From contig NC_091944.1 of the NCBI RefSeq assembly GCF_041260155.1, forward strand, positions 11,659,272 to 11,723,271: 64,000 nucleotides of DNA, written 5' to 3'. This stretch comes from Ptychodera flava. Taxonomy: Eukaryota > Hemichordata > Enteropneusta > Ptychoderidae. Both the position numbers and the translations under genes were made by a program. Positions 1-13,520 of the stretch are shown piece by piece (positions within the stretch are counted from its first letter, which is position 1; each line of letters begins with the position of its first letter). Under the pieces are notes generated by a model. That model worked only from the letters and a program-made list of their open reading frames with translations, had not been told where the DNA came from and did no database searches.

Positions 1-95
1 CTACGGACATGTACATGCCTTCTATAACATTCTATAATTATATCAGCATTATTCTCCGACCTTTGACATCATGCACTGTCATTTAATATTTAAGC

Positions 96-231
96 AATAA
101 AGCACACCTAGCGATAGTATACTACGAGATTTTGACCAATTCACATGAGCACGAGCGATAGCGAGTGCATATATGAAATGAACTGGTCAAAATCAAGTGG
201 TATACCTTCGCTGGGTGTAATTTATTGCTAT
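96..231. repeat. Small fold-back MITE-like repeat
   Basis: Two arms of about 49 bp face each other: CAATAAAGCACACC at the left and GGGTGTAATTTATTG at the right, with ATTTTGACCA and TGGTCAAAAT inside. Mismatches between the arms show it is not fresh. Target duplication and superfamily are unclear. Confidence 0.5.
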
Positions 232-240
232 TATATCATA

Positions 241-3200
241 ACAGTATATTGAAATTCTGGCATGGAACGTAAAAAAAAAAGAAAGAAAGAGAATTTTGGC
301 TCTTGCCGAGAGCTCGCGCGTGTGCCAACCGTGGTATCGCGAATATACCACGGTTCTTTTCTCGTCTCGACCAATCAGATCAATGCATATGCGCCATCAA
401 TATACTGGTATGACATCATATCAATTTCTACACTATCACTGTCGTTTCATTACTGTATCATTAATGTGATTAAACTCAGTGAGGCTCATATTTGATGATA
501 CTACGCATGCGTAATCGACGACATACTGGCTAGCAGTAATTGATTTCTCCAATACTACATTTGTTTAAAAAAGCAAGTGAATGGAAATTGGGGCTTGACG
601 CAATGTCTATGATACCCTATCACGTGACTGCCATCGATAGGGTTTACGATAATATGATGTTCGATGTCTTTGGTTGTTTTAAAAAGAACGCGAGTTCTGG
701 GTTTAAGCTTTGACACGTGCAGTATGTAATGGGATAGTGTCAAGTAATGAATGAAACTATGGAAGGTAATTCTGAATTTGTTGTACGGACTGACCCATTT
801 CGTAGAAATTGTAAGTTGAATTACGTAATTAACCCAGTTAATAGTAATCTAGTCTTAATATACGGTTATTAATATTTTTGTTGTTTCGTTATGACGATTA
901 TAAGATATATCATTCAGAACATGGCTGCAGTTTTTATTTCCTTACATACTGACCATTATCAATGCCTGCTGACAAAAATCATTAAGGTTAAAAAAATCCG
1001 ATTTCCCCCAAATCTTACTGTTTCATATAAACACTCTACAATGCTGCAATATATGTTAATCAATAAAGTTCAATGTTATGCAAAGGTTATATATGTAATG
1101 TCAATGACTGCTGGTAGTTCTAATGTAACGGCGCAAATCAAGCAGCTCGTGTGATTATATGTATAACAACTCTATAAATTTAGGTCATCGCATTTTTCTA
1201 TCTCACTCATTTAAATACTGATGAATTATTTAAGCTTTCGAATGCTGTATTTCCGTCGCAGGATTAATCCGAGTCGTCAAAGGATTTAGTTATCTTACAA
1301 TTACATTGAACTGACAACGCTGTTTGATGTACACTTGGTTGGGCCCCTTTCGTGATATAAGCTTAGTATTCAAACTAAAGACGCAAATCTGTACCAAATC
1401 GGCGTTTGCGTGAACATAATATTCGCATGAGAACTGTAAATGTAGACTGATAATTTCATATGGCTTCATATCATTTTAAATGAGAGTACTCGTCATACGC
1501 TACACAGTATTAGCTGGTGTTTGAAAAAGGGATGCCCCATATGCATACTTACCTCTGAGAACCGTTGAAATGCACTCTCACAGTGGCACACATTTTATCT
1601 GAAGGATATCATTTTCTTTCGATATCCTTTGTCTATACTTAATCAATTCCTAACCAGACACAACGAAAAGCTGAGTAACCGAGGTCTTACCGTCAGTACA
1701 GGTCTTGCGGTGTTTTCAAAGTAGACGTAACTCAATATGTCAGATAGCCCTTGTTTTTTCGATTTCTACGGCTGAGGTCATCGAGGTGTCATCTTCATGC
1801 AATGTAAATGAATAAAGTGGGAGTGACAGCGCCCTCAGAATTGTAATAAATTACCAGATTACGTGATTAGCTATACTCGCAGTATAGCGAAAACTAGTCA
1901 GAGTATTCCTAGACACAAACAATGTGAAACCATCGCAATACTGGCATATTTGAAAAAAACCCCTTGATATACATTATGATGTACTGGTATATATGCCATC
2001 TATCCATTACCATCTCGGGTTTTCAAGTGTTCCGTGTGCCCAGGGTAAGGAAAAAAGGAGGTGTCTAGCTTTACAACCTGATTGATAAGTCACCAAGGTC
2101 AGACAGTCTGCATGTAGAACCGCAGAAGGCAACTGAAGTTATCGGTCAGAACAACAGAAGAAGGGAAGATACAGTGTCATCACCTTAACCTCCTCCTTCA
2201 GAGAAGAAATGAGAAAAGGCAATTTTCGCGGAATCTATCCCTTCATTACCGATGACGTTAACATATGAAATATTTATAATCCCATGAAAATATCGCCTGT
2301 AAACGATGACTTTATGCTTATACTAAAGATCAGTCTAGTTCCTTGACAAATTTCACGCTGCAATTTAGGGAGCCGTCATTATTTACAGCCTGGGGTTTGA
2401 GAGGAATATGCCGGGGGGGGGGGTTTAACTCAAAAAATGGAAAGCTGCAGCTGCGAAGAGAGTTGCTCAAAATGTAGAGAAAGAGGGGAACTACTCAATT
2501 TAGGGAAAGCATTTGTTTAGTACAGTTATAAAAGGATGCAATAATAGTAGAAAAGAATGAAAAACACAATAGATTATAAAATGGCACAATTTTATAAAAA
2601 CACGGTACAATTTGATATGTATTTATACCAAGTATATTGACTATCATTACTAAATGAGCGATTTTTCAGTATTTCCTAATAAAAAGTTGGTGTACTTGCC
2701 TGATCAAGCATGAAAAACTTTCACTTTCCGTCCTAGTAGGGTAATGGTTATTTTTGAGAATGTTTAAAGAGAAAAGCTAATTCTTCAAAGTATGCAAACA
2801 TTGGACTGCTTCGATAACCAACCCATCTTTTTTTTGCTTTGTCATGGTCTCAAAAATACCTGAGCAACAGAAATTTCTTGTATCTTTCAACCAAATGTAA
2901 TTTAATCTCTACATTCAGCTTTTGTTTTTTTCATCTTGTTTATCTTCCCTGTCCTCTTTGACACAGGTTTTGGAAATCTCTTGATAAACACAATATTGCA
3001 GAAACAAAATTTTGATACTCAATATGAAAAGAGCATCAAATGCATTCTATGCATACGAATGATTATCTGATATCTTATAATGCAAAACAACCCTAGGCAG
3101 TGTTCAAATTACAGATGAAACACCCGCTGTAGATATTGCTGGCCCATCCCCGACCTCTCGCGGAGCTTTAAAAGATTGAGATCATAAGTCACACACTCTG

Positions 3201-3544
3201 ACCTGTGCCCACCGTTTTTTTCTCTCCTTACAGTTTGGTGAGTAAGACCTATCTGATTTTCAAAGTATATTTGTTCGACTCGTAAGTTGCATATGTCTGT
3301 ATGTGTGCGAACACGTGAGCCATAGGATGTGGTGACCTTTGAATGTCAAAGTGTGTCTAAGTGGAGTAATAAAATACTGCCTATAAAATTTAACTAGGCG
3401 AGCACAGAATTGTTTAGAGTCGCTGACCCTTGATTTGTTCACAGAGATTTTATCATCATAATATCAAGTTATTTCAAGGGCCACAATCCCTAAACGAGGG
3501 ACTTTGAATCCTGTCGAAACACTTCAAAAAAGAACTCAAGCAAA
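241..3544. other. Gene-free stretch
   Basis: No convincing exon was seen on either strand; the open frames are short and lack domain motifs or paired splice sites. Near 2,365-2,425 there is a single end-like motif (AGGGAGCCGTCATTATTTAC followed by a G run) resembling a transposon terminus, but no matching partner was found. Confidence 0.5.
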
Positions 3545-3547
3545 TAA

Positions 3548-4083
3548 GGGGCCGTGGATAATTAAAACATGCGCACGATAAACGAAACTAAGTGCGTTTG
3601 TCCTCAACCGCCCTCCTCGAAACGAAAGTTTGGAAGTGCGAAAATCCAACCAAGCCTCATTCTGTATCTGTATCCAACAATCGTAGATTACGTCGCTATG
3701 AAATCACGCATACGCTATTACCGACCGCCTCCCCCCACGCACCCTCCCCCTCTAAAATCAATCTCTGTTCAGTGCCAACTCAACAATGACGCTACCAATA
3801 GAATGGAATGAAACAGTGAATCCAATGATTGTTACGTTATTTTACTCGTGCACTGATTCACATGTATGTCAAAAGAATGGTGTACGCAGCGTCGGTGCCG
3901 TACTGTCCTATTACACTCCAGACAATGTAGCGCGATATTTTGCGATACAGAAGAACGTGTAGCGAGATGTTGCGATAGGAAAACTTGTTGTGCGATTTTT
4001 GCGCACGGTAATCGAAATACAGCCAAACCCACTCACCCATAAGTTGCGTTTACCATGCGCGTGTTTTAATTATCCACGGCCCC
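3548..4083. mobile_element. MITE with 3-bp TAA target duplication
   Basis: The 536-bp element starts GGGGCCGTGGATAATTAAAA and ends with its inverse, TTTTAATTATCCACGGCCCC. TAA stands at 3545-3547 and again at 4084-4086, which reads as a 3-bp target duplication. Three-base TWA duplications with G-rich ends are typical of PIF/Harbinger, so a non-autonomous Harbinger-like element is the best guess. It carries no transposase frame. Confidence 0.75.
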
Positions 4084-4086
4084 TAA

Positions 4087-5460
4087 GCGAATCGTGCTAC
4101 AAATCACAAATCGACGTTTTTTCCTCATATTTTTTCCTTTGCCTCCTGGCGTTACAAAAACCTCGACTAATTTCCCCTGTATCTTCCAAATTCTAGAAAA
4201 TACTCAAACAGTTTCGCCATAACAGACCAATGTGTTGTCAGGCCAGCGAAGAAAACCTTCAACTGGACGACGTCACGGTCCCGGGCCTATCTTCATGCAA
4301 ATATTATGACCTATCTAGTAAGCAAATAAGATGACCCAGGCCTATCTACAATACGATTACTATAGGTACATGTATGTATGACGGTATGATTGTTTGCATA
4401 CATAATAAAGAACATTAGACAGTTGCATTTGTATCCATGTTTGTCAATAAAAATGGCATTTGTTTGTTTATGTTTTGTTTGTTTGTATACGAGTATAGTC
4501 AACAAATGATACTTTAAAAATTTGCTAATACAAAACCACATATAAGGAATAAAGCATACCCCGCCTTTGCCGTAAGGAGTAAGCACTCATGTGTCTATAG
4601 TCTTTGCTTTCGCACCCTATAAGGAAGAGTGATTAAAGATGCTTGGTCAGTATCAGTACACACCTAAGTCCCATGAATAGTGATACTGTCGTCGCATCTT
4701 GAATATGTTGCAATGACGGTTTGTAGAGTGACCGTGGTACGGGATGTGTTGTTCAGTCAATTAATTCAATTGCTGTTATTCAGTTTGTATATATACGTTG
4801 TTTGCTCTCACATTTATTTGTTTGTCTATTTATCCTGACTTCTCTGTGGTCGGGATGAATAGTTTCATGTATTCAGCAAAGGCAGTCATGCAAACCTGTT
4901 GTGATTATCGCAACTTTATGTATTTGTGTCACTCTCAAACAATCAGAGGACAATTTCCCTAGTGTTCTTTTGTTGTGGGAGCCTCGCCGAAACATAAAAC
5001 GTTTACACATAATCCTTATTGTCAGTGAAAGTTATAGTGCTTTCATCTCTATTGGATCAGATTTACATATTTGTCAGGTTATGTGAGCTGAACAAATGGA
5101 AAACACATTGAGCACGCCACTACCTTCTTTTGGCCTCGCAACTTAGTCAACGCTGTATTTTTAGCAAATGTTAGGCTGTTATATGTTAAAAAGTATAGCG
5201 AGAACCATATTTTCAGTGAAAGGTTCTATGCTGCCATCAGAATTGAGTAGTCTGAAAACTATCCATGGTCTGACCTGTCGGTCTGTTTACAGGACTTCAA
5301 CCAATAAATTGAGAATAGCGTGGCGTGGAGGTCACTGGGGTCCTCGCCCTGCACAATCTAGTCTACACTGTATTGTATCGTGAGATCATTTACTGCAAGC
5401 GCGTTGCGGTGAGCTGGCTGGAAGTATTATTTGGAGGTGCAGCATTTAAATACTTGTAAA
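4087..5460. other. Upstream flank of the dioxygenase gene
   Basis: No gene is recognised here. The last few hundred bases should hold the promoter and 5' untranslated region of the gene starting at 5461. No TATA box or other element could be assigned with confidence. Confidence 0.4.
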
Positions 5461-8400
5461 ATGACAACGTTTATGCCACGGTTGTGGAGCTTATCTTCTG
5501 GACGATTTCATCGTCAACTCCAATTACGTCTACAACTGTGGCACAAAGGACTTATGACTTCTTCGACGACATGGCAGAATCAGAAACAGGTTTGTCGCCA
5601 AGCTCCAGCAGTTTGTCAAAGATCGGTTCCACTAGTCGTATTTAGGCGTCAACTCGCTTCCCAGACTGTACAGTCTCACGTTGAAGTTACATCGCCGATT
5701 CAGCAGACATGGAAGGAAGATCCTCAAAGAATGCTTCGAGTGAAATTCAGGGATGGCTCAGAAAATAGGTATCCTTATATTTGGCTCCGCGACAACTGTT
5801 TTTGCCCTAGTTGCTTCCTGGCAGGCACCAAGCAAAGGCTCATTACGATGAACCATCTAGACGTGAACGTTACACCGGACTCCATTTCGCTATCCAAGGA
5901 CGGCGAACTTTTGACATTAATTTGGCCCGACGGTCATCGAACTGAATTTAAATCAGGTTTCCTGAAAGGCATACTTTTTGAAGAGAGACGGGTCAGTGAA
6001 AACAGACATCTCTGGGGATCGGAAATTTTACAGAACGTACCAACATTTCAATTCCAACATATCCTTGACAGCGACAAAGCACTGCTGGGATTTATGACAG
6101 AACTGAAAAATACCGGTATGTTACTGGTTCAAAACGTGCCGACGGAAATGGGCCAATTGATGAAGGTTGCTGAAAGAGTAGGCTTTATTCGTGTTACAAA
6201 CTATGGGTAAGTAAACTTTATATCAGGTATCGCCACTCCAACGACCTGTGGGCTTCAAACTTTCCGAAATAAGTCACCCTCGGACAGAAGTAAAGCACGT
6301 CGATACATTTTCAAATTCACTGACCTTCAGTCTCAAAGTAAATGGAAGGATTCGGTCATGTTTACAAACCAAGGGATGGTGTCGGTGGACTTTGGGGTGG
6401 AAATTGAACCCTGTCGTATGCACACACTTTTGTAATCAGCGTCACTATAAACAAAACCAGTCGTCCTAGTCTCTTCGTTGTTTGGCATTCCCCAGGATTG
6501 TGAATAGGACACTGAAATGCCAGAACAATCTGATAACGCCGTGCACTATAAATCACGTAAACAATAACTGCTAACGAATGCAAATTTCCGCGTAAAGATG
6601 ATAAAAATGTCAACCTCTGGAACGGAAGCCTACTTTTTTTTATCAGCAGTGTGTTCGAGTACACGATCGATCCTTTGTTCAGATATTGAACACCATTTTG
6701 CCTCGCTGTAGCTCAACAGCTGAACAATTGCTCTTCGCCAGTATTGTAGACAACTTAAATGCGTGCATCAAGCCTGTAGATTAATATGTTTTCAATGACA
6801 CACATGGTCACTCTGATAATTCCCAGCTTGACATGACGTCATCTTACCATTCATTTGTATGAAACACGATTGGAACTAATTTTGGATAATTGGATTTTCA
6901 TATTTTGCAAATTTCTCAAACGTTTTATGTGCCATTTAGCTGAATGTTGCAATATCGCAAATTACTCATAAAAACTAGTGTGTAATATAAAAAGAAAAAC
7001 AGACGAGATAACATTTGTAGATTAAGTCGACATTACTTCACCATCCAATTATCCCAAATTCGTTCCATTCATGTTGTGAATGAAATGAAAATGCCTTCGT
7101 TCAGTCTGACCCTTCTTCCTTTTCTCATTCATATATAATGGAACTCCAGGCCTGTATATTCAATTAAAAGTAAATTTGACGCAACAACTATCGGTTTTAC
7201 GGGACATGCTTTGAATCTGCACACGGATTTATCTTGCTATGTCTATAAGCCCTCGGTAAGTTTCTATATTTGTTATTTGTTTGAGGTTTTTTCCAGATGA
7301 ATCACGTATCACCATGACTACATGACATACTTTTTCTCTTAAATTTCTTCCGTAGGTTATCGGTTTTTGGATGATAATACCATGAAAAGGGTCGCAGTTA
7401 GATTCTTCATGGACGCTGAAAGTGGCAAGTGAGAAACAAATCCAAAGTTCATTCATTTTGCCATTTCTCTGAAAATGTAGATCCAATTACTGCACTGTAT
7501 CAAGCAACATCGTGGAGAAGGAGGAGACAGTGTATTCAGCGATGGATTCAAAGCGGTAGAGCAGTTAAAAGAGAACGACCCAGAATCCTTCAATATCTTA
7601 TCTACCACCGTTGTCGACTTCCTTGACTACGGAACAGATTTCATTAAGTGTATATTAAAGGCCTCTCACACAATCATAAAGTGAGTATACAATGCATTGA
7701 CATCAGCAAGCAAACCCCTTTGTCATTACATGTCGTTCATATTCATCATAATAATCAAAAACTACAGAACGATTTCAATGGTATCAAAATCACCACAATA
7801 TTCTAAGGTGTACTGAATATCAATCTAGGAGTCTCTGACTGTCTGTCTCAGTGCCACTCTGCCTTTGTCTCCATACATACATTTGTTTATGTATCAAATT
7901 TGATCTCTTGCATGTTATGTTTTCCTCCTAATGCGCTTTGAATAAAAATCTTTATTTGCCTTCCGCTTGCTGCTGGGTTTTCAGAGAAAATTAAGAAAAC
8001 AAACACAATGTAAACACTATTACAAATAAACATTATTTTTCCAAAAGAAACCACATAAAAATTGAGCTTACGTTAATACGCTAGTGTTTTTTGTTTGTGT
8101 TTGTTTGGTTTTTTTTCTGGCTGGCTGGTAGGGTTTTTTAAAAATCCAAGGACGGTAAACAAAGAATTTTCTTTTAATGGCCTAACCTTTTGCTCTAATA
8201 TGTATTTCTAGATTAGACCAGTTTGGTGAGACGTCGATGGTCACTTACGCTGACTTTTGTAGGAATGTTCATATGAACATGTCCCCGGAGAAAGTCTACA
8301 CATTTTATAAAGCTCTGAAGGCATTCTATGATATTCTTAACAGTCCAGAGAATATCATCAAGTTTAAACTACAACCAGGTAATAATAATACCAACTTTTA

Positions 8401-11400
8401 TTTATTCTCAATCACCTGACGTATATGAAACGAAATAATCTACACTGACATCTAGGGTTTTTCTTGTCCAGACTTGTCTCGACTTGTTAATTTGGTTTGA
8501 CGAAAGATATTAAATATACAAACACAATATTTCCTTGAAAACAACCTATAGTTTCAAACGCATAAAAGAAACTGATTCATAGAATAAAACTTAATTGCCC
8601 AATATAAAGTGGACGAAAGCAGGGTTTCACGTGAATCATCAGTAACCTAGGGAGTCTTTTAAGGGTTCGGAGCAAAGTAAATGATATGAGGTACTAGGAA
8701 GCCTTTTCAGTAACTATTCAAATGGTTATTTTTTCCAGTCTAACTTATTAAAACTTTACCTTTTCACTTTGGATTAACTAGATATTATTTCCTAATACTT
8801 TTCTTCGTTTCGACGTGATTACCGTGTCACCACTCGTCTTCGACTCGAGGTGACACGGTCATTACGTAACGAATATTTTTCGGGTCAAGAATTCACACTT
8901 TTTGCGAAATAAAAGGGGTTTTCCACAACAAATCCGCGTTCAACTTCTCAACTACTTTTGGAATAACATTAGTAATATGGGCGAGTTGTCGATCATTTCT
9001 AGTCGTCAGTCACGTGAGCAACGAACACGTGTACATTGCAAATGCCAAGTGACCTCACACAACACGAACCTTCCGCGAAGATATATAAGATTTTAAGGAT
9101 AGCATAGGCCTAACAATTTAACTCGGACAATGTTACGTCATTTTTCGAGAAGAACAATCGACTGAATCTCAACAGCGCGAACACTGTGTAGCGTACCGTC
9201 TGTGCATCCAGAGTTCAGGTGGCGGTGGGATCTTCACGGACACGAACCTCCATATTAGTAACAAATTAACTAAAACAAAATGACTCCAAGTGGATGTATT
9301 TTTTCAAAGTCTAAAAATTATGGCTAATTTTTAAAAAATGTTCAAGTCAGACAAATTTTAATCGCGGGAGAAATATACGGCGCCGTGTTGTTCTTTTTCA
9401 CATTGAAGAACGCATCGAAGATCGACACTTTAAAAGTTCCAACGTAACGCACCAAAACTGATAACAAAGATACGGGTTGTCAAGACGTAGAACGACCAGA
9501 GTATAAATCCTGTTATCACATGAATGGCCCGAATTCCCACCTGTGTGACGTAGAACAGGACGGATAAGAAATCCGAATTACCCCTGTTGTACGTCATCAA
9601 CGGAACTTTTTTCTTGCATGGTACCCTTCAACACAGGTGTCCGGAGTTGCCGGTGTACATGCATAGAGAGAGATTGGAAGGTGTGACACGGTTTTGCCCT
9701 CCGGAATGAAAATGACAATAAAATACGGGGTTTACAGTCAAATAAAAGGTCTACACCGATATCGAAATACCTCTTGCCTTTAACGCTCAAGTTTCAAGAA
9801 TGCAAACTAGCATTTAGTCTCGATATCGGCCAAAAACTCTCTGGTAGCCCCGTTCATCAGGCTGTTACGTACGGCAGCCATTTGGATAACTACATTCTTT
9901 CCCATAGTGCAGTGCGGGTTCATTTGCATTCCACATGAACCCGTGACCCCGCAACCGCTAAATTTAATGAGGCGCGTTTTGCCGGTCCCTGCCTGGCCAA
10001 GAATAAAAATATTGTGGCCCTGGTCGACAGCATTGCGTATTTTGGTCTCCATCGCAAGATTTCGACACATCTGCATAGACCACGACTCCTATTCCCGCGA
10101 TCACGTTTGTTTTGATCGTGCAAAGGTCACGAGTTCATCACTTTTGCACGCTGAACCATGGGTAATTTGTCTCGTTCAAAATGGCTGACGTACGTAACAC
10201 CCTGAGGATGTACGTAACCAGGAATTCAGGGCCAAAAGAGATACTAAATAACGATTAACACGTCTCAGGGTTGGACATTAAACGTCAAAGGTATTTATCT
10301 GTCGGAGGAAGGTATTTTTTGACTACATGTGTTGATATACATGGATTTTTTTGTCATTTTCATTCGGAGGGCAAAACCGTGTCACACCTTCCAATCTCTC
10401 TCTATGCATGTACACCGGAACTCCGGACACCTGTGCCCTTCATGGGGGTCGCGACGTGAACATAGACCGATTGTCGTGATCGATGCCATGTGCCATGCTC
10501 TCAAGACACTTTTTCAAAAAAGGTGACCCGATAAATTCACACATGGAAACATAGAAGGCATGTCCAGCGAAATTTCGAGTCGCTAAAACTATAGCTGTTC
10601 CCGAGAATCGAATGGGGATACAGCCAATCCAGTCGAGTCGCCTCGTAAGGCTCAATCACAATGTGGACGTCGCGTCGTACATGGCGATCCCGGTTGGCGA
10701 TAAACCTAAAATCTTCACCTCAACGGAAGTTCATGAATGAAGGAGTACAGTATAATCTTCGGGAAAGCGACATACAGGCACAAGCATAAAGTCATTCGAC
10801 TAACAACGATAAATTTCCTTCATCATACAAAAATTCCTTAAATTCTTGCTCGGAATCAAACCTGTAGCGGCGTAAGGTTGTAGCGCTAGCGAAGACATCA
10901 GCTGTTGAGCTGTAGGCTATATGCATTGCAGCGCTGTGGAATCCGATGTACTTCGAAAGTTGACTCAGACAACACTCAAAATAGAGTTTCCGTCAAGTAA
11001 AATTAGGATGTATCTACGGGTGAGATATATGTCACTGCAAACATCAAAATCCTTAAGACGAAAACATTGACGACCGAGATCGGGATTAACGAGTTGACAC
11101 CGGCATGGCAGAGACCGGTGACGGCAGCGTTGTGGGCATAAAGTACATGCAATGAGGTACACTCTGTGTGTCATCGAACGGAATCTTTCGCGCTCGCCAC
11201 GGTCGTAAACTAGTGTGATATTTTGAAAAGCCACGGAATCTCTGAGAATGAGAATTACTGTTTCGATCGTGTCGTTGCATTCACTTCATAAATCTATTTG
11301 TAAATATTCTGAATAACTCTGAATACTGTGGCTATCCGTCGCTAGCACGATGAAAGTTATGTCGACCGTACCGTACCGATGGCCGACTTGCCTTGGCATC

Positions 11401-12188
11401 GGTACAGCGCGAGACAATGATTGACAGGTTCACGTGACCGAATCCGTATGTCTGGTTGGTGGAGATACTATTTCATGTAGCAAATTTCAGCTTGATGGGA
11501 TTTATGAATGAAAGTATCTCCTGGGTGACGGGCCGCTTTACTCTTTAAATGAAAGTAATCCGCGTAAGTAAAACACAAATCGCGACGAAATTCATGCAAT
11601 TTGTTACGATAATTTTGATCCATCTACGTCAAAAGAAAAATAAGAAGACTGTTCATGTGATAAATATATAATTCGGCTCGAAGTTGTACGGCTCCGCGAA
11701 AAACACTCGTATACGATGACGTCAAACAGAGAAAAATACCATGGGATTATATATGAAATTTTCAGTTCAGGGACGATAAACTTGCCTTGTGCATGTGATA
11801 AAAAATGTTATTTAATGTATCTTCCGTACCTGAAGCCAGTTTCATCCAGGGATGTTCCCGAGAGGAAGCACACCATACTGAACCTTGAATGGCTTGAGAG
11901 TCAGAATCGGCTAAGTCCAGGCGTTTCTCATTTGCCTAGACTATATGGAAGTTTTGCTACCTGTAATTCTTTTCTTCTTCGTTCAAAGGTGAAATGATTG
12001 TGGTCGACAACACTCGGGTCCTTCATGGTAGAACAGCTTTCACAGTCGAAGCCGGGGAAGAGCGCCACCTAGAGGGAGGTTATTTAGACTGGGACCTTGT
12101 GAATGCACGGATCAGATTGCTCAAACAGCGATTTCCGTCTGGCAGATTAGTCGACGAAAGAGAGAATGAACAAATTGATATCGTTTAG
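5461..12188 (+). CDS. BBOX1-like: Gamma-butyrobetaine dioxygenase-like 2-oxoglutarate oxygenase
   Basis: Five exons join in phase: 5461-6206, 7150-7255, 7481-7680, 8212-8378 and 11989-12188, giving 472 aa (human BBOX1 has 387). The family hydroxylates gamma-butyrobetaine to L-carnitine using Fe(II), 2-oxoglutarate and O2. Seen in the sequence: an N-terminal zinc site near residues 107-117 (WLRDNCFCPSC, with WPDGH further on); the iron ligands HTD at about 273-275 and the distal His in VLHGR near 419; and the 2-oxoglutarate Arg in ERHLEGGY near 432. The C-terminus (YLDWDLVNARIRLLKQR) matches BBOX better than trimethyllysine dioxygenase. I start at ATG 5461; the following 40 residues are rich in Arg and lack acidic residues, like a mitochondrial targeting peptide. 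Of the BBOX1 aromatic-cage residues the first Tyr is kept (NYG), but the Trp and second Tyr positions read Tyr and Phe, so the exact substrate may differ. Confidence 0.9.
9620..10445. repeat. Inverted-repeat element in intron 4 of the dioxygenase gene
   Basis: Arms of about 170 bp (roughly 9620-9795 and 10268-10445) face each other; both contain GGTGTGACACGGTTTTGCCC or its inverse and ATGCATAGAGAGAGATTGG or its inverse. About 470 bp lie between them, including a helicase-like fragment on the minus strand. Exact ends and target duplication could not be set. Confidence 0.65.
9807..10076 (-). pseudogene. PIF1-type helicase fragment (Walker A)
   Basis: An 89-codon open frame contains GHNIFILGQAGTGKTRLIK, a classic P-loop with the context usual for PIF1-like DNA helicases. 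The rest does not continue as a helicase: no DEAH-like motif II or later motif follows. It is therefore a captured or decayed 5' piece, not a working gene. It lies between the two arms of an inverted repeat inside an intron and opposite in strand to the host gene. Confidence 0.6.
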
Positions 12189-12639
12189 CAGAAATTTCTT
12201 CAAGTCTGCTTATCACAACAATAGTACAAAGATTTGCTGGGGCATTGCCGTTTGTTTGCAGATACAATTAGCACTCTGTACTTTGACTGCACATCCACTC
12301 TACATAATCACATCTCACAAGGTTCTTCTTTCATCAGCAAGTATATCAGGAAAAAGATTAAAACTAATTATGCAAAACTAAATTTCAAGATTAGTGAAAA
12401 CATGCATGGAAATACTGAACTTAGTGGACAGAAATTACAGAGTGAAGACTGTGTCTTTTTGGATGGATCGTCAGATATTGCGCAAGTATTTTAAAGGGTA
12501 AAGTTCATACATGCCTCATTGCGAGGGTCGCCATATTTACTGAGAAATAAGACGGGAAGGTACGGCCTACGTGATTCAAATGCTGACCTCGAGGTCACTA
12601 ACTTAAGACGATCGTAATATGATTGAAAGTGCAGATTAA

Positions 12640-13520
12640 TTTTGAATTTCACCAAAAAATATATGATACATAGAAGTCAGGCAAACGCTTGAAAATATTC
12701 CGGACCGCTACAAAACAAGCTATATCTGTACATTTCTGTATATTTGATTACAGATGTAAACATACTTTAATGTCAGCAGTCTATGCAAAAACTATGAATA
12801 TTTTTTCCTAACACAAAATAGCACTATTGGTTGCATTTATAGATGTTTGATAACTGATAACATGCAATTGAATAGAATAAGGTGGTATATATGAAAAAGA
12901 AATTTGCTTTAAGAATTTCATTGAAAATGATGATTCGCTACACATTGTAGTTTTTGAAGAAAGTGAGCAATTTTTTCCACAACAAAACTTGCAATATCTG
13001 TGAATTTATAGATGTTTCATTATTAAATTAAATGGAACTGACGAGAATGGGTTGATTACAAGTGCATATATTTACAAGAAATTTAATTTTGGAATTTGAT
13101 TGGCTATACATGGCAGTCTATGAGAAAAATGTGAACAGTGGTTTCCCCATACAAATGGCAATATCTATATATTGACATATGTTTGATGATTGATATAAAT
13201 GTAATGAACTGGAATAAGGTTGTTACATGTGCAGTGACATACAAGAAATTTGATTTTGATTTCATTAAAAATGTTGTTTCACTATATAGGAAGCGTAGGA
13301 GAAAACGATCAAGAGTTTTTTTTTACAATAAAAACTAGCTAAAGCTCTGCATTTGTAAATATACAACAATTGATACAAATTTACTTGATTAGAATAAGAT
13401 GTTTGAAAGTGCTGATGCGAAAAACACATATGATATTGGAATTTCAACCCGAAGTATCAATTCACTTGCCGTAATTTTTCTGCTACACAACTTGCCATAT
13501 ATGTGAATTTATATGTGTGA
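12640..13520 (+). repeat. Degenerate tandem repeat, about 170 bp period
   Basis: Four to five diverged units recur with landmarks such as GAATAAGGTGGT, ATGGCAGTCTATGAG and 'aatatctgtgaatttatagatgttt', at about 12,866, 13,030, 13,190 and 13,370. The same family, in the same orientation, makes up the interior of the transposon at 44,946-46,738. No terminal inverted repeats were found here, so this may be the remains of an old copy of that element. Confidence 0.6.

Noticed and set aside
2365-2425. Transposon-like terminus AGGGAGCCGTCATTATTTAC with a G run
   Set aside because: It resembles the end of the element at 44,946 only loosely, and no inverted partner was found nearby.
10965-11280. Overlapping minus-strand frames rich in Arg and Cys in the last dioxygenase intron
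   Set aside because: Two frames overlap with similar length and neither shows a domain; probably chance.
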